Assembly: GCF_016808095.1 (NCBI RefSeq)
Contig: NC_068972.1
Location: 7,310,001 to 7,374,000, forward strand
Reading direction: 5' to 3'
From: Vigna angularis
Taxonomy: Eukaryota > Streptophyta > Magnoliopsida > Fabales > Fabaceae
DNA: 64,000 nt
Shown: piece after piece, positions 34,672-47,700 of the stretch
Layout of the letters: every line of letters begins with the position of its first letter
Numbering within the stretch: position 1 is the first letter of the stretch
Made by a program: the position numbers and the translations under genes
Notes under the pieces: generated by a model
What the model was told of the DNA's origin: nothing
The model's database searches: none
What the model saw: only the letters and a program-made list of their open reading frames with translations

Positions 34672-34775
34672 ATATAAGGCTAATTTATAGTTTATAGGTG
34701 GGTGCAAACCTCATTCTATAAGTCAGTTTTGTAAGGGCGAGTTAGATTTAAAGTTCACTTCTAATCATTATTTCT
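34672..34775 (+). mobile_element. LTR-retroelement relic, relative of the one at 21722-21850
   Basis: Shares ATAAGGCTAATTTATA, GGGTGCAAACCTCATTCTAT and CAGTTTTGTAAG with the copy in the bZIP intron and has the same orientation. Both ends are degraded. Confidence 0.5.
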
Positions 34776-35950
34776 TTTGAAACTTTTTTTTATGTATATC
34801 TAAAAAATAACATGATATCTCCTTGACCTCACGACTCTAAAATCAGTTGATTGTAATGTTTTTATATACTTGTTAATAATGTTGGAAAATATACTAAAAT
34901 AATATCTTTCGATAATATTAAATTTTTGTTACTGTTATCATATGTCCGTTATGAACCGAATGATCTATTTCTCCACAAAAGTTTCCTTCGATTAAGAGAT
35001 AAGATTGAATTATTAGATAACGAAGAAATTAGTATTAATTCTGATTAGTTTAATATAAAGTATAATTTTTACCAATCAAATTATAATTAGGTCATAATTG
35101 ATAAAAAATACATTTCAAAATTTATAAATATACGTAGTTTGTACATATAACCTTTCAATCTATCAAACTACAACAGAAGAGTTGAAACACGAACAAAAAT
35201 CTTTATAAAATAAGAAATGTTTGCTTGTGAAATTTGATTGTATAGTATTAGTTAATTATTCTAACAAAATTTATACGCCCCAAATTACAAGTTGAGTTAC
35301 AAATCAACCAATTACAAAGATACCATAATTTACTATGACTATTATGGAGTCATTATAGAACTATTCATAAGACCATAAAGCCTCAATAATTTGGAAAAAA
35401 AAAACACACACACACAGCTTGACTGCACATGCATTTCGTATTTGACCACCCGAGATAAAGTCACACTAACATACTTTTAACAAAATGTCACCATTTGCAG
35501 CACACACTTCTCAATCATTCCCATCTTTTTTCCCACATTCTTTAATAAATGAGGGCAAATTAATTAACTTTTTCTTTGAAAAAGACAACTTTAGATTAAT
35601 TATTTTGTCTAAGAAGCTCGTTAAAATCACAAACTTAAAATTTATAATAATACTTATTGTTAGAATATTTACTTAATATTTTTTATTTAAATTAATTTTT
35701 AGAAAATATTTTAGTTTTAGACGTATCTTTTCATTTTAAAATTTAATTATTATTTTGATTTAGGAAATTAAGATTGATATTATGTAAATATTTGATTTTT
35801 TACATTTTGTTCTGTATATAAATAATACAAGAAAAATTCATATTACTTCAAAATTCAATTATAATGATTAAGTTAATAAATCAAAATTTATGATGGTCTC
35901 CTTACATTTAAAAAATTTGTTGGTAAAATGTTTGTTAATAAATTGTATTG
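34776..35950. other. AT-rich intergenic sequence
   Basis: A short (CA)n run occurs at 35403-35416. Nothing else recognised. Confidence 0.55.
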
Positions 35951-36720
35951 ACAAATTAGAAAATTTATTGGAAAATATATGTTAGTATTAACTAGCTGTG
36001 AATTGGTTCTTTTTTCTCATCCTTCCTTCTTTTTCTTTTTATTTTTTCTTCTTTCTCCTCTCTTACTCCTTTTTCCTTCTCCAAAGTTGTCGCAACCACA
36101 ATTGGCTTCTTCAATTATTTCATTGCCATCGTCAACTCCTCCTACTTCTCCTCTCATCTTCCTTCACTTTTTCTTTGCATCCTTTGCTACTACTACCACC
36201 TTCACGTCATTGTTCTATAATCGTCATTCCGTTGCAACATAGCCTCTAGCTCCTCTCTTTTTCCTCTTCCTTCTTCTACACTTTCTTTTATTTTTCTCTC
36301 ACATCTTTTATTAATTTATAAACATATTTACCTAGGTTGGACAAAAGATTTGGCGCCCAATTTTCTAACGAATTTGTCAATGGATTTTTTTTGTCCATAA
36401 TCAAAAGTCTATTTTATTGATGGACTTTACCAATGTATTTTAATAAATTTAATTACTAACAAGTTTACCGATGAATTTTATTACTAAATGGTCAAGCTTA
36501 AAGTGAAAAATGTAGTACCATTTTACCTATAAATTTTATTGATAAAAATTTTTGTCAGTGATAACAATTATAGATTACCTTTAGATTTTACCAATGAATT
36601 TTATTGACGGATAATTATTGATAAATAATTTTGTCAAAAATTTAAATTCTAACTTACCGATAGATTTTACGGATGAATATTATTTTATTGTTATGTTGGT
36701 AAGATTATGTTAGTAATTAA
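35951..36720. repeat. Possible CACTA-type subterminal repeat relic
   Basis: From about 36390 to 36710 variants of TTACCGATGAATTTTATT recur (36471, 36596, 36655 and neighbours), with TTGACGGATAA-type sequence. Such ACCGACGG-like subterminal motifs are typical of plant CACTA elements. No clean CACTA terminus was found. The pyrimidine-rich tract at 36010-36240 gives only low-complexity frames. Confidence 0.3.
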
Positions 36721-37475
36721 AAAACTTCTTATAACGAGAGTAATGGATAAAACAAAATAATAAGTTCATCCATGCAATATATATCATTTCTTCAAAATCT
36801 TTAAAAAGTTTCATCACTTATATTCTCTATATTAATAACATCCTGACATCTACAAATAAGACTTGAAATTATAGTATTTGATATATATGAGTTGAGCCTT
36901 TGTGAATGGTAAGAAAAATGCAAGTGTAAATTTAAATTTTACATTAGTTAAAAAGAAAAAAAGTTAAATATTATATAAAGATACATTGTATTAAAGTTTT
37001 GAATTAAATAGGTGAAAATACCTTATGTATGGATTATACTCTTATCTTATTGATTATGTGTTTCTCCTATGACGTTCCTTCAAAAAAAAAAAAATCATTG
37101 ATATCAAGAGTTGCCATGATTAACTAAGGATCGCGGTTAACTTGAGGGGGAAATATGAATATCGAGTGAGTCATATAAGGATAGAATGGTATTAATTCGT
37201 TGTATGTATTATTGTATTCATATCTCGTGATAATATATCATGTCTTCTCAATAAAACCCATAATGAACTAGACAATTAACTGAATTTACTATAAACATAC
37301 ACATATCCCTATGCATTTGGGGAATATATAAAATTTATCTTTTGATTAGTGGGGTTGCCCCACCGTTGCCACCAAGATAGACAATTTCCATCGATAAATA
37401 CCGTTTTTTGTTAGCGTGTGTCCTCCACATCCACCATTACTTATCTCTTCCTCAAGCGAAAGTTCACCCTTTTTC
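36721..37475 (+). promoter_or_regulatory. Upstream region of the VTL gene with candidate TATA box
   Basis: ATATATAAAATT at 37324-37335 is a candidate TATA box about 145 bp before the start codon. The rest is AT-rich, with a poly-A run at 37081-37093. No specific regulatory motif identified. Confidence 0.4.
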
Positions 37476-38144
37476 ATGGCATCTGATCACTCATCCCATA
37501 ACCAGGCAAAATTCGTACTCGCAAACAATGACCTTGAGCAACAAGAAACTATGGAGGTTGAAACCAAGGACTTGGATTACTCAAAGCGATCTCAGTGGCT
37601 GCGTGCTGCTGTCCTAGGAGCCAATGACGGATTGGTCTCAACAGCATCTCTAATGATGGGTGTGGGAGCAGTGAGGCAAGACATAAAAGTTATGATCCTA
37701 ACAGGGTTTGCAGGGCTAGTGGCTGGTGCATGCAGCATGGCCATAGGGGAGTTTGTGTCTGTGTACTCGCAGTTGGACATAGAAGTTGCTCAGATGAAAA
37801 GGGACAGTGAAAGGGAGAATGGCAGAGACAGAGATGAAGAGGAAGATGAGAAGGAGAAAGAGAGTTTACCAAACCCTATACATGCTGCAGCAGCCTCAGC
37901 TTTAGCATTTTCTGTTGGTGCAATTGTTCCTCTTCTTGCAGCCTCTTTCATAAGGGAGTATAAGGTGAGGATTGGTGTGGTTTTTGGAGCAGTGAGCTTT
38001 GCTCTTGTGGTGTTTGGTTGGCTTGGGGCAGTGTTGGGTAAGGCTCCAACGTTGAGGTCTTGTGTGAGAGTGTTGGTTGGGGGTTGGCTAGCCATGGCCA
38101 TAACTTTTGGACTAACCAAGTTGATTGGGTCAAGTGGTCTTTAG
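37476..38144 (+). CDS. VTL-type vacuolar iron transporter-like protein (nodulin-21 family)
   Basis: A single exon of 222 codons starts at ATG37476; the frame is open slightly further upstream but without another ATG. The protein belongs to the CCC1/VIT family, which moves Fe2+ or Mn2+ into the vacuole; nodulin-21-type members have been linked to iron handling, including in nodules. Five membrane segments are visible at about 42-65, 72-98, 136-159, 165-187 and 196-217. Family signatures are GANDGLVSTASLMMGVGA at 48-65 and IGEFVSVYSQ at 90-99. The loop between segments 2 and 3 (about 108-130) is very charged (RDRDEEEDEKEKE) and stands where true VITs have their longer metal-binding domain. The short, intronless form fits VTL proteins. 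The likely location is the tonoplast; the substrate is inferred from family. Confidence 0.92.
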   Translation: MASDHSSHNQAKFVLANNDLEQQETMEVETKDLDYSKRSQWLRAAVLGANDGLVSTASLMMGVGAVRQDIKVMILTGFAGLVAGACSMAIGEFVSVYSQLDIEVAQMKRDSERENGRDRDEEEDEKEKESLPNPIHAAAASALAFSVGAIVPLLAASFIREYKVRIGVVFGAVSFALVVFGWLGAVLGKAPTLRSCVRVLVGGWLAMAITFGLTKLIGSSGL

Positions 38145-38772
38145 TTATCAATATATGTCTCTTCTTCTGAAATGAGTTTTGCTAACCAAATGCATCTCCT
38201 TTTATCAACTCTCCTTCAGAGTCCCTTCATTTTTGCTTTTCATATATAAAGCATGAGGCGAGACGACGTGAATGGAAGAAAGTTCGCATGGCAATAAACT
38301 AGCATCAAAAAAAGGTCTATCGATCACAACCTTGTATACATATATCTATTGTTGTTTATGTATCAAAAATTCAAAAGGTTAATTCCTCTCCTTTGACTGG
38401 AATGCAGCATTGCATATTATTCTAAATCCTTATTCAAACTCGAAATTATATATCTAAGAGAGTTAAGAGTTTCGTCTATATCTTCAAAGGATTTCAATTT
38501 TTTTTTTCACAAAATTTGAAGAAATGTTTATATTAAAGAGAATTAGTATTTTACTATATATTATATATTTTCATTCAATATTTAGAAAATTATGGATTTT
38601 CTCGTTGATGGAGGTTGAAAAGTCGTAGATTTTCCGGGTTAATATTTCTTCCAATCCAACCCTTTTAAACTTCAACTTTTTCGCCATCTGCATTTAAATC
38701 TGGAAGGTTGTGTACCCCTCGAGGTGGTACTATATCGGAGTTAAATTGGAGCATATTCAAAATGATAATAAT
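38145..38772. other. 3' flank of the VTL gene
   Basis: Probably includes the 3' UTR. No other feature recognised. Confidence 0.5.
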
Positions 38773-38944
38773 CCCCTTTAGAGATACAATATACTCAAGG
38801 TGCCTGAGACCCTATTGAAAGTTTAAAAAAAAAAAAAAAGAGTAATTGTTTTTTTCTTTACAAGCTATTTTATCCTTGTTTTCCATTTGCGTGTTGGATA
38901 TGACTGACTTTTTACACCTTGAGTAGTTTTACACTCTAAAGGGG
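38773..38944. mobile_element. MITE-like inverted-repeat element
   Basis: The ends are inverted copies of about 30 bp: CCCCTTTAGAG with ACTCAAGGTG on the left (38773-38802), and CACCTTGAGTAG with CTCTAAAGGGG on the right (38916-38944). The element is 172 bp and has no coding capacity. A target duplication is not evident. Confidence 0.65.
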
Positions 38945-38994
38945 CAAACAAATTTTGTTGGTTGTTTCAATTCGGCCAATCTCATTAAAGCTTA

Positions 38995-39196
38995 GGGTGT
39001 TACTTTCTGCACCTTATCAATTTTCTTCGTGCACATATCAAAGTTTTTAATAACAGTTGGTGAGTGTGTTCCGAAAAAGTGGGCAAAGTGCCTTTCAGAA
39101 AAAATCTTTCTGGAAGTGATTTAATACATTTCCGAGAATAAAATTCGGAATAATGGGTGCAGAACGAAATTTTATGAGATGCAGAAAGTAATAGCC
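38995..39196. mobile_element. MITE-like element with TA flanks
   Basis: The left end GGGTGTTACTTTCTGCACC and the right end, reverse-complemented, GGCTATTACTTTCTGCATC form terminal inverted repeats of 19 bp with four mismatches. Both sides are flanked by TA (38993-38994 and 39197-39198), consistent with a Tc1/mariner-like target. It is 202 bp and non-coding, and lies 50 bp after the previous MITE-like repeat. Confidence 0.65.
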
Positions 39197-39625
39197 TAAA
39201 AAACGTATGGTAATTTTAATGGCAGACTCTTTTTTTACTTATATTTACAACTTTAGTCCTTACAGTATTGAACACAAGTAAGCAAAATTTATACATTCCA
39301 GTGGTTACTTGCACATCTTAATTTAATTTAATTCTATATATATAAATAGTTGCAAAATAGTATCTTCAAGCCTAAAATGTTATTATACTAATTAGCTCAT
39401 TATTAAATATTAAATGTTGCCGAACCTATAGGATGGATGGTAAAGAAACAAGAAGGATAACACAAAATATTCTCAGATAAAATTCAATACTCACATGTAT
39501 TTATTATTTACAAGTAACAAATATTTTACTATTCAATTATATAATAAAAATACATGTATTTAAAGTATTTACACAAGATAACAAATATTTTAATATTTAT
39601 TTATAAATAGATTGATACAAATATC

Positions 39626-39688
<63 letters not shown>

Positions 39689-41249
39689 CGTCATCCACAA
39701 AAAATTTAAAATTAAAATTTAATTTATATTTATTAAATTTAATTTAATTAAAATTTTATTTATATTTTATTTATATTATATTATATTTTTTAATTTTATT
39801 TAAAGTTTTATTTTAAAATTATAAAATACTTTTTTAATATCCATATATATTTATATATCTATGAATTTTAAAAAACTCATAATTATTTTTTAAATAAATA
39901 TCTAATAGTAACAAAACAAATAATGAGTTAAAAAATTTTATTATAAAAATCATGTGGCGAATAAACACATGTCTTACATTATTCGTTGTCATTTCTACGA
40001 GTAAGTCAAGACGTTACACAGCTTTCAGATAGATGTAAATTTTAAATTTCCGTAATTTTACTTTTTCTGATAGTTAAGTTGTGATTTATGGAAGCTCTGT
40101 ATATCGAGCTAATAACAGCACACATTTCTCCTTTTTTTTTTCATATTTAAACAATTTAATAACACAAGTGCAAAAGGTTGCTTCAATAAGTTATGTCCCG
40201 ATTATGTTCAAGCATCAGATAGCACTCGATAAGATCATTGGCAAAATCTCTTTACCTAGTAAGTGTATAACTTTCATCTGGGTCTTTAACAGAAACTAGT
40301 GGTAAATGTTGTTTTTCAATCTTGGTGATACTGATTAATTTTTCTGGTGTTTGTATTCGCTGTACAAGAATTTAACTCAGAATGAACACTGGTGGTTAAT
40401 ATTCGGAGGAAGAAAATATCTGGTTTGAAGGCAAGGTAGTGGAGAGGTTCCACGTTGATAGCTTGTGTGTCAAGATTAAGAAACTATGAAACTATTGAAT
40501 ATATGAAAACAAACTCAATCGAAGATTAAGAAAACAAGGATTTTTCTTTGAAACTTCGTTTTTATTCCCACATCATTGTTCTAACAACAAATATATTAAG
40601 ATAACATAGTTGGAATCTCATTCCAATTAAGAGTCAAAGATAATATAAATACACCTTCCATATATAACTCTCTAAAACACCTTTTAAACCCAAAATTCCA
40701 AACTCAAAAATAGGCAATACTTTAGTAATTAATTCTAACAATTTATCTCAAGAGAATTAAAGTTAACAACTACCTTATTTCCTTTTTCATGTCTCATTTT
40801 TAGTTTTCTTATTTCCTATGCCTCTACCAGCAATATCACTATCTTCTCCAAGCGAACGAGCGTTGCATGCCGACGTCGTTAACATCGGCAAGCAAGAGTG
40901 AGCAGATTATGAGAACGTTTATCTCCTCTCCATCACTGTTCTCTATTTCCATGATACGAATGGCAATTACATTGCCACCTGAAGCGACGATAACGACACA
41001 CCATTCTACCCTTACTCCCCCTCTCCCTCTCCATGATACTTCAAGTCTTGAACAAAATGGGTAGTAAATTGGGAAAACCGGAGAAAGAGAACAAAAACAA
41101 AGACAAATTCTATATCATTGATTTGAAAATAAGTATATCTAACGGTTCTAATATACTTTCCCTGGGTGGGAGATATGGCTGGCTATCTCATGCTATCCTT
41201 CACCCGTGTCAATATGTCCAAACACAAATTTCAGGCTCCAAGTGGCTTA
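39197..41249. other. Intergenic sequence
   Basis: AT-rich apart from a patch at 40840-41060 of near-balanced composition, which gives only short frames without recognisable domains. That patch resembles the interiors of the TIR elements, but I see no termini. Confidence 0.5.
39629..39685. repeat. (AT)n microsatellite
   Basis: About 57 bp of AT dinucleotides. Confidence 0.95.
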
Positions 41250-41781
41250 GTTAATCTTTTCCCTTAATACCAATTTCCACAACCAAATGCTTGGTATATG
41301 GAACACCAAAAGGATATATAACTCACGAAAAATAAAGTGCCTATGGCTACAAATGTAAAAAAATTGTACACAACTACACTCGTAAACCAAAAGTTATCAA
41401 TTTTAGTCAAATCAATGATTACTCCCGAAAAATTTTCCTTTTCCTCACTGAACTGCATTTAGAAACCTTATTTGGTTCCATGTATACCACAGATATGTAT
41501 ATAAATATGATAGTAATTCACAAAATTTGGACCTTGCCAGTTACCCTTTCCGCACCCTTTTTATCTGAGCTTCCCACCTGACAAAGCATTGGAGTCTCGT
41601 CTGTTACATTTAGCCTCTCCATACAGCGCCATCCACCTGAATCTTCGTATCATCTACTGGTCTCCATGGGGAATCCCACCGCATCCTCAACAATCCCTTC
41701 AAAGCTTTGCATAAAGCCAAACATTCGCCAAAACCTTGCTTTTCTGAAATGAATACTTGAGTGCCCACGCATTAAGTCTAC
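41250..41781 (-). other. Probable 3' UTR and downstream flank of eIF5B
   Basis: Non-coding sequence of moderate GC content directly after the eIF5B stop codon on the minus strand. The UTR end cannot be placed exactly. Confidence 0.4.
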
Positions 41782-44700
41782 TCATTGTATCTTGAAAAGA
41801 TTCTTCAATTTCACAACCAACCTCCATTCCTCCATGGATAGATCATCCTATATCAATCAACAGATGTAACTTAAAGACATGTTCAACTAAATCCATACAG
41901 TTAAATAATTTGCTCATGATGCTTGTTATTGCAGACTTACCCGATAATTAGTTTTGAGAATATCAATAGATCTCCGTGAAATATGGCTTACAAGTTCATC
42001 GTCGATCTCAAAATGTCTCCCAAACATTTTTTGTTGCTCTTCAGGATTGCTGCCAACAATCTGTAAAACAAAGTGGAGACTCACAGTAAGGTTGCCACAA
42101 AGAATACCCAAGGCAAATCATTCCATTTCTCTCTATCATCCACCTCTTAACTTATCTCTCACCATTTCCTCAACAGCCATAGTATCTAATTATTGATCAT
42201 GACTAAATCATGTAAATGGAATATGAAATTTGTCAACGTAATAAAACTATTACACTTCAAATAAATTTAAAACAGACATTAATGATCTTCTACTTCTAAC
42301 ACGGTACAACTTACAGGTAGAAGCTTCTTGGTTCTTGTTACAGGCTTTCTAATCAATATTTCGAATTCCATTTTCATTGGTAATAAATTTGGGAGTTTGG
42401 TGAGGTTCATTATAAAGCCTTTAGTTTCAGTCCAAGAACATACCTTAATGGCTACTTTCTGCCCCTTCTTGGCATATTCAACAGGTTTGTGGTTATTTTC
42501 AATGGAGGCAATGCGACCAATATCAATGAACTCTCTGGAAGGAATGCAAATTGGAGTCCCAATCTGTCAAATAAACAAATATTAGATGCAATTAAGGAAT
42601 GAAAACAATTATCTTTGTGCATTGCACACAACAGGCTTCACAAAATTAAACTAAATGTTGCCTGTAAAGGTCAAAAGTCATATTAAGCACATTTCCATGC
42701 TTCAAAGTGGAAAAATTTGTAGGGTGGAGAATAAATAAGTCCATTCCATTTTCACTTTTCCAATACTTTTGTTGTACCAACTACCGAGAATGTGTGCAAC
42801 AAATTTAAAGCATAAGTTTCCATCTCACAACATTATAATTACTCAAACCACAGCTTAGATTATACATGGGACAAAGAAATACAATTCTCTGTCAAAAATA
42901 GATTTAAAACCAGAACTAAAACTGCTGGATGCACTCCAGCCGAAAAGGACCTCGTCCTTGCGTAAAGAAAACAGTTATTCGCCAGATAATAGCGACCATA
43001 TAAAAAAAATGCCTCAATAAAAAGTAACAATACCTTTGCAATGCCTTCAAGAATATCAACTCCCAAAACAATTGGGTCCTTCTTGTTGAAAATGCAATTT
43101 GGTAAGATTTTAAAAACGCATGGGAAGACTGCCTCATCAGCAGCTTCTTTCTTTTTCTCCTCTTTAATGTTGTCAATATACGCTTTAAATTGATCAAACA
43201 GATGATAAATGATATCAGCAATAAATATCTTCACACCTAATTCATCTGCCAGTTCCCTAGCCTCAGGTGTAACTTTGACATCAAATGCCAATATAGCTGC
43301 ATACTCTCGCTTTTTTTCAAGCATTACGCTGGCCTTCATTACATCTTTTTTGTGAACAGGACCAATGCTTATACCACTAACAGGGATACTAACTTCTGGA
43401 GTTTTCAAAAACTCCAGTAATGCTTCTAAGGAACCAAGGGTAGAAGCCTGTACACAAACACCTTCACCAGTCCTGTCAATCCTGCTCATAACTGATCGCA
43501 TATCTTCCATTGCTGCTTCTTTGATATCTTCCAAATCATCATCAGGCTTCACCACATATAAACCAGTGCCAGCAATGGCATGCTCAAGGCCCTGAATGAA
43601 ACACAGTAAAACCAAAGCTTAAGCATTCATGAGCACAAGAAAATAGGAAAAGAACAACCAATATCACCAGGAAATACCTGGGCAGTGATTTTTATACCCA
43701 TTGCAGCTTTGATTTCTTTGTGATGAACATATGTTCCCTGAAATTATACCATTATTACTGCGTTGTAAAGTGTAAGAGATACTAAATAGTACAATCTCTG
43801 CCTGTAGATAGAATTTGCCAATATAAAACACATTACTCAAAACAAATTGCTGATGCTGACATGAAACATGAAAGGATGAGATATTGACTTGCTCAAATAG
43901 TTTTCTTGTCTAAATTAATTATCTAAGACCCATCCCTCTGGATTTTTGACTCGCTCCACCATGGTAAGCATAATGATTAGGATCTCTTCCAACACTTCTA
44001 AGATTATTGGAACTCAATAAAATTTTACCGCAACATTTTTCCCTCCAAAACCATACTTGCTATGAATTTAATAATTCAAGATCAAATAATCTCTTGTTTA
44101 CAGTCGTAGTAGATGGCAATTAAATAAAGAAACAAATAATTGTGACTATACCTTGACACGAAGTTCCTTCATTGGATGAGGAGTCAATAAAGCTCGAATT
44201 GTGGTAACAATTGGGCCCTATAATAAAATTCCATTAGCCTTAACCAGTGATCGGTTGCTAAAAGATGTAGTGAGAATTTAAGACACTTACCTGCATTCCG
44301 CAGACAACTATTTGTTCTCCTTCATGAAGGACACCATTAACTAAAACAACATCAATAGTAGTTCCATGGCCTTCAACAACCTTAACCTCTAAAACAGTAC
44401 ACTGGTGACCACAATAAACAAACAATTAGGTCCCTAAGTTAAACCATCGCAATGCATTCGACTAACTTTAACATTAGGTGACAGTAAAGCTAACCTGCAC
44501 TTCTTCACTGTATGTAAGTTTCTCAACCATTGTCTTTTGGGTCCATTGAACCAAAAGTAATAACAAATCGGGAATTCCTTCGCCACTGAAATATGAAAAA
44601 GCAAAAATAGTGTCAATACGACACCCACATGACAAGCAATAAGTAGATTGTGTAACAATTTTAGGCAACACTAATTAAAAAGACTGTCGGTCCCAAGACA

Positions 44701-47700
44701 AAGTTCAGGCATATTTTACACGTGTTAGTGTCCAAAGATAAATGGACATCTGCCCCCACTTTTCATATACCACCCTCACTTCTCCCACAAAATCACCACT
44801 TTTTAGATAATTTCAGTCAGACCTCAGACAGTTTGAAACCAATTTGAAACATTACAAAGAAGTTAAGATGTTCTAGAACACACTGAAATAATAGAATTTA
44901 GAAGCAATAGATGATACTTCCTAATAGTGGCAAAAATGTTAAAAAAGCAAATGGACTGAAATTGCTTAAAACCAACAATATGTTTGATTTAGAAATTCTG
45001 TTCTTCTAAACGGTAACACATGTAGTAACATTGCAATATATTGACATCAGTATTAGTAAAATCTAGTGTATATAATGCAATACTTATCAGATATAAACTC
45101 TCACACCCACAACCCCATAAACTAAATGTTTCAAAAAAATAATACTTCAGACATCTGTTTCTCTTAGTATTATCCCATTAGGAAAGTAAGGCGTGTGCAG
45201 GAACAAAAGCAGTACATCAGTCTCAAAATCAAAACCCGTCCATTGTCCTTGTTCTTAATCACAAAGGAGACATCTATATTCATCAGACCAGAGAATTTGA
45301 TTCAATGGAAATTTTCAAAGCATAAAATAGATGGTGCAACCCTAACTATTTCTACCAAACAATTCATTGTTTCAATTACAACGCCAAACTGATCTTATTT
45401 CAGACGAAGGTGAGAGGAGGCAGAATGTTATAATTACAAGGCTACTGCAATTACCTTATTGCACTTGTAGGCACAATACTGAATGTTTCTCCCATTTCTT
45501 TGTTTTTATAGTACAACTCAGTATTCATCCCTTGTTCTTTGAATTGAGTAACAATCTAGCAATAAAACAGAAGAAAATTAGGGTTACAAACAATAACAAT
45601 TAACACAGAAATAAAATCTTGTGCCACCTGAGTGAGCCTCATATTGAACTCATTTTGAACATCCTTAGTCTGCTGCTTCAGTGCTTTGACAATTGGGGAA
45701 TTGCGACATGTTTTCCATCCATAAAGCCTGTCAACCTGCAAAGTGTCAAAGAAAAGTTCAACAAGCATAAGCATCAGCTATTAAAAATATTCAAGAAAGT
45801 GTTAAGGCAGAAATACTAACCTTATTTAAGGCAACAATGAATTCTGTATTCCTCATTTTTAATAGATTTAGTGACTCTATTGTTTGTTGCTCTAACCCAT
45901 GCATAATGTCAACAACCAAAATTGCAATATCACATAGGCCTGAACCCCGAGACCTCAAGTTAGTAAATGACTCGTGCCCAGGGGTGTCAATAACCAGTAG
46001 ACCAGGAACTTTCAGCTTGGCATCAGCTTTCAGTTCCTTTGTTCTTTCACGTATGTTCTCAGCAGGAAAGTATGTTGCACCAATCTGTTGTGTGATACCT
46101 CCAGCCTCACCCTCCTGAACATTAGTACCTCGAATACAATCCAACAGCTTGGTCTTCCCAGTATCCACGTGCCCCATGATACAGCAAATTGGGGAGCGGA
46201 GGTTTTCATCATTAGGCTGAGGAGGGGCAGCAGATTTTTTTGACCTATTCAAGTCAGAATCATGCTTCTTATTTCTGTCTGTAACCACAGCATTAGCTTG
46301 CTTTCCATTTTCAGTTTCATCAGTCACAGGCCCAGAAACAGTTGCACTAGCAGCCCCTGTTGCATAGGAGAAAAACAGATTATTTTTAAATTAGAAGGAA
46401 GTAGTAATAAATAAAGAATAAAAAGGTTATACTTTATTAGGGAAACAAAAGTGTAAGTAAATATCGATTCACACAACCCCTTGCTATACCGGGGGACACA
46501 CAACAGTAACAACTAACAACCAAACGCATGGAACACAGAAATCTATTAGTGTCAATCAAACACCGTTTGTTCTAGTTAAAGCAGAGCTGGATATAAAAGT
46601 ACTAATTGTTATCATATACCAGAAAAACATGCATCGCAATGCAGGTTTCCAGTTTAACAACAACTCCTGTAGCAAATAGAATATCTCAACAACGTATTAC
46701 TTCATGAAAGCAGTGATGCTAATTTAACAAAGAAGTCACTTGAATTGGGAAGAAAAAATCCAAACCTAAGTTTTTTGTCAAAAATTTATAGAACCATAGT
46801 TTTTAATTCTTTATACCAAAACAAGTTCACATATGCATTTACACTATGGCTACTATATAAGGGTACAACAATAGAGACCCGAACGCTATGTCTCCAAACT
46901 TGTAGTTTACAATCATCAAAGAGGTTTTTGGCAGTATAAGAACAAGACAAAATGCCAATAAAAAATATGCAAATCTCACCGGCATTCTGAGTTGGCATGG
47001 CATTTTTAATCTCCTTTTTGATAACAGGTTTAGGTTCGGAGTCAGCCTCTTCGTCTGCAAATGCACCTTTGGCATTCAGATTAACATCATCCCAGCTTTT
47101 TGCATCCCATTCATCATCTTCATCATCTTCCACCACATCATCTTCAGCAGTGACAGGAAGTTCAACTTTGTCATCCACCTGAATCGACTCCACTTCTTCA
47201 ATATTTACTGGTTCCTCAGAAACTACATCAGTAGCAGTCTCCTTCGCTTCGACAATTTCAGCTGCCTGAGCAGCAGCACCATTCTGATTTCTATTATTTG
47301 GTTTTGCCTTCTTTGTCTGGTATATGGGTTTTTTAGCTGGAGCACCAGAGTCCCCAGAAGGGAGAGTCAGACCCCCAGTGCTATTGAGAATCTGCCTCCT
47401 CATTGCCTCCAAACGACGTGCTTCTTCTTTCTGCTTACCAGTTAATAATTTACCTTCTTGCTTTTTTTTCAGGAGTTTTTCCTTTTCTCTTTCCTTCTTT
47501 CTGCGTTTAGCTTCTTCTGCCTGTCTCTCAAGTTCCTCTTGCCCGCGTCGCTCCTCTTCTTCCTTCTTTAACCTCTCTTCCTCTTCTCGTTTCTTCTTTT
47601 CTTCAGCCTCTTTTCTTCGAGCTAGTGCCTCTTGCATCTCTCTAACATGCTTTGGCACTTTCTTATCAGCTGCCTTAGCCTTTGAGTCATTCTTCTTTGG

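Noticed and set aside
35979..36249. Open frames rich in Phe, Leu and Ser
   Set aside because: They follow from a pyrimidine-rich tract; the two overlapping frames are equally poor in information.
37416..37475. Upstream extension of the VTL reading frame
   Set aside because: The extension contains no ATG before 37476, and the family signature begins well after the chosen start.
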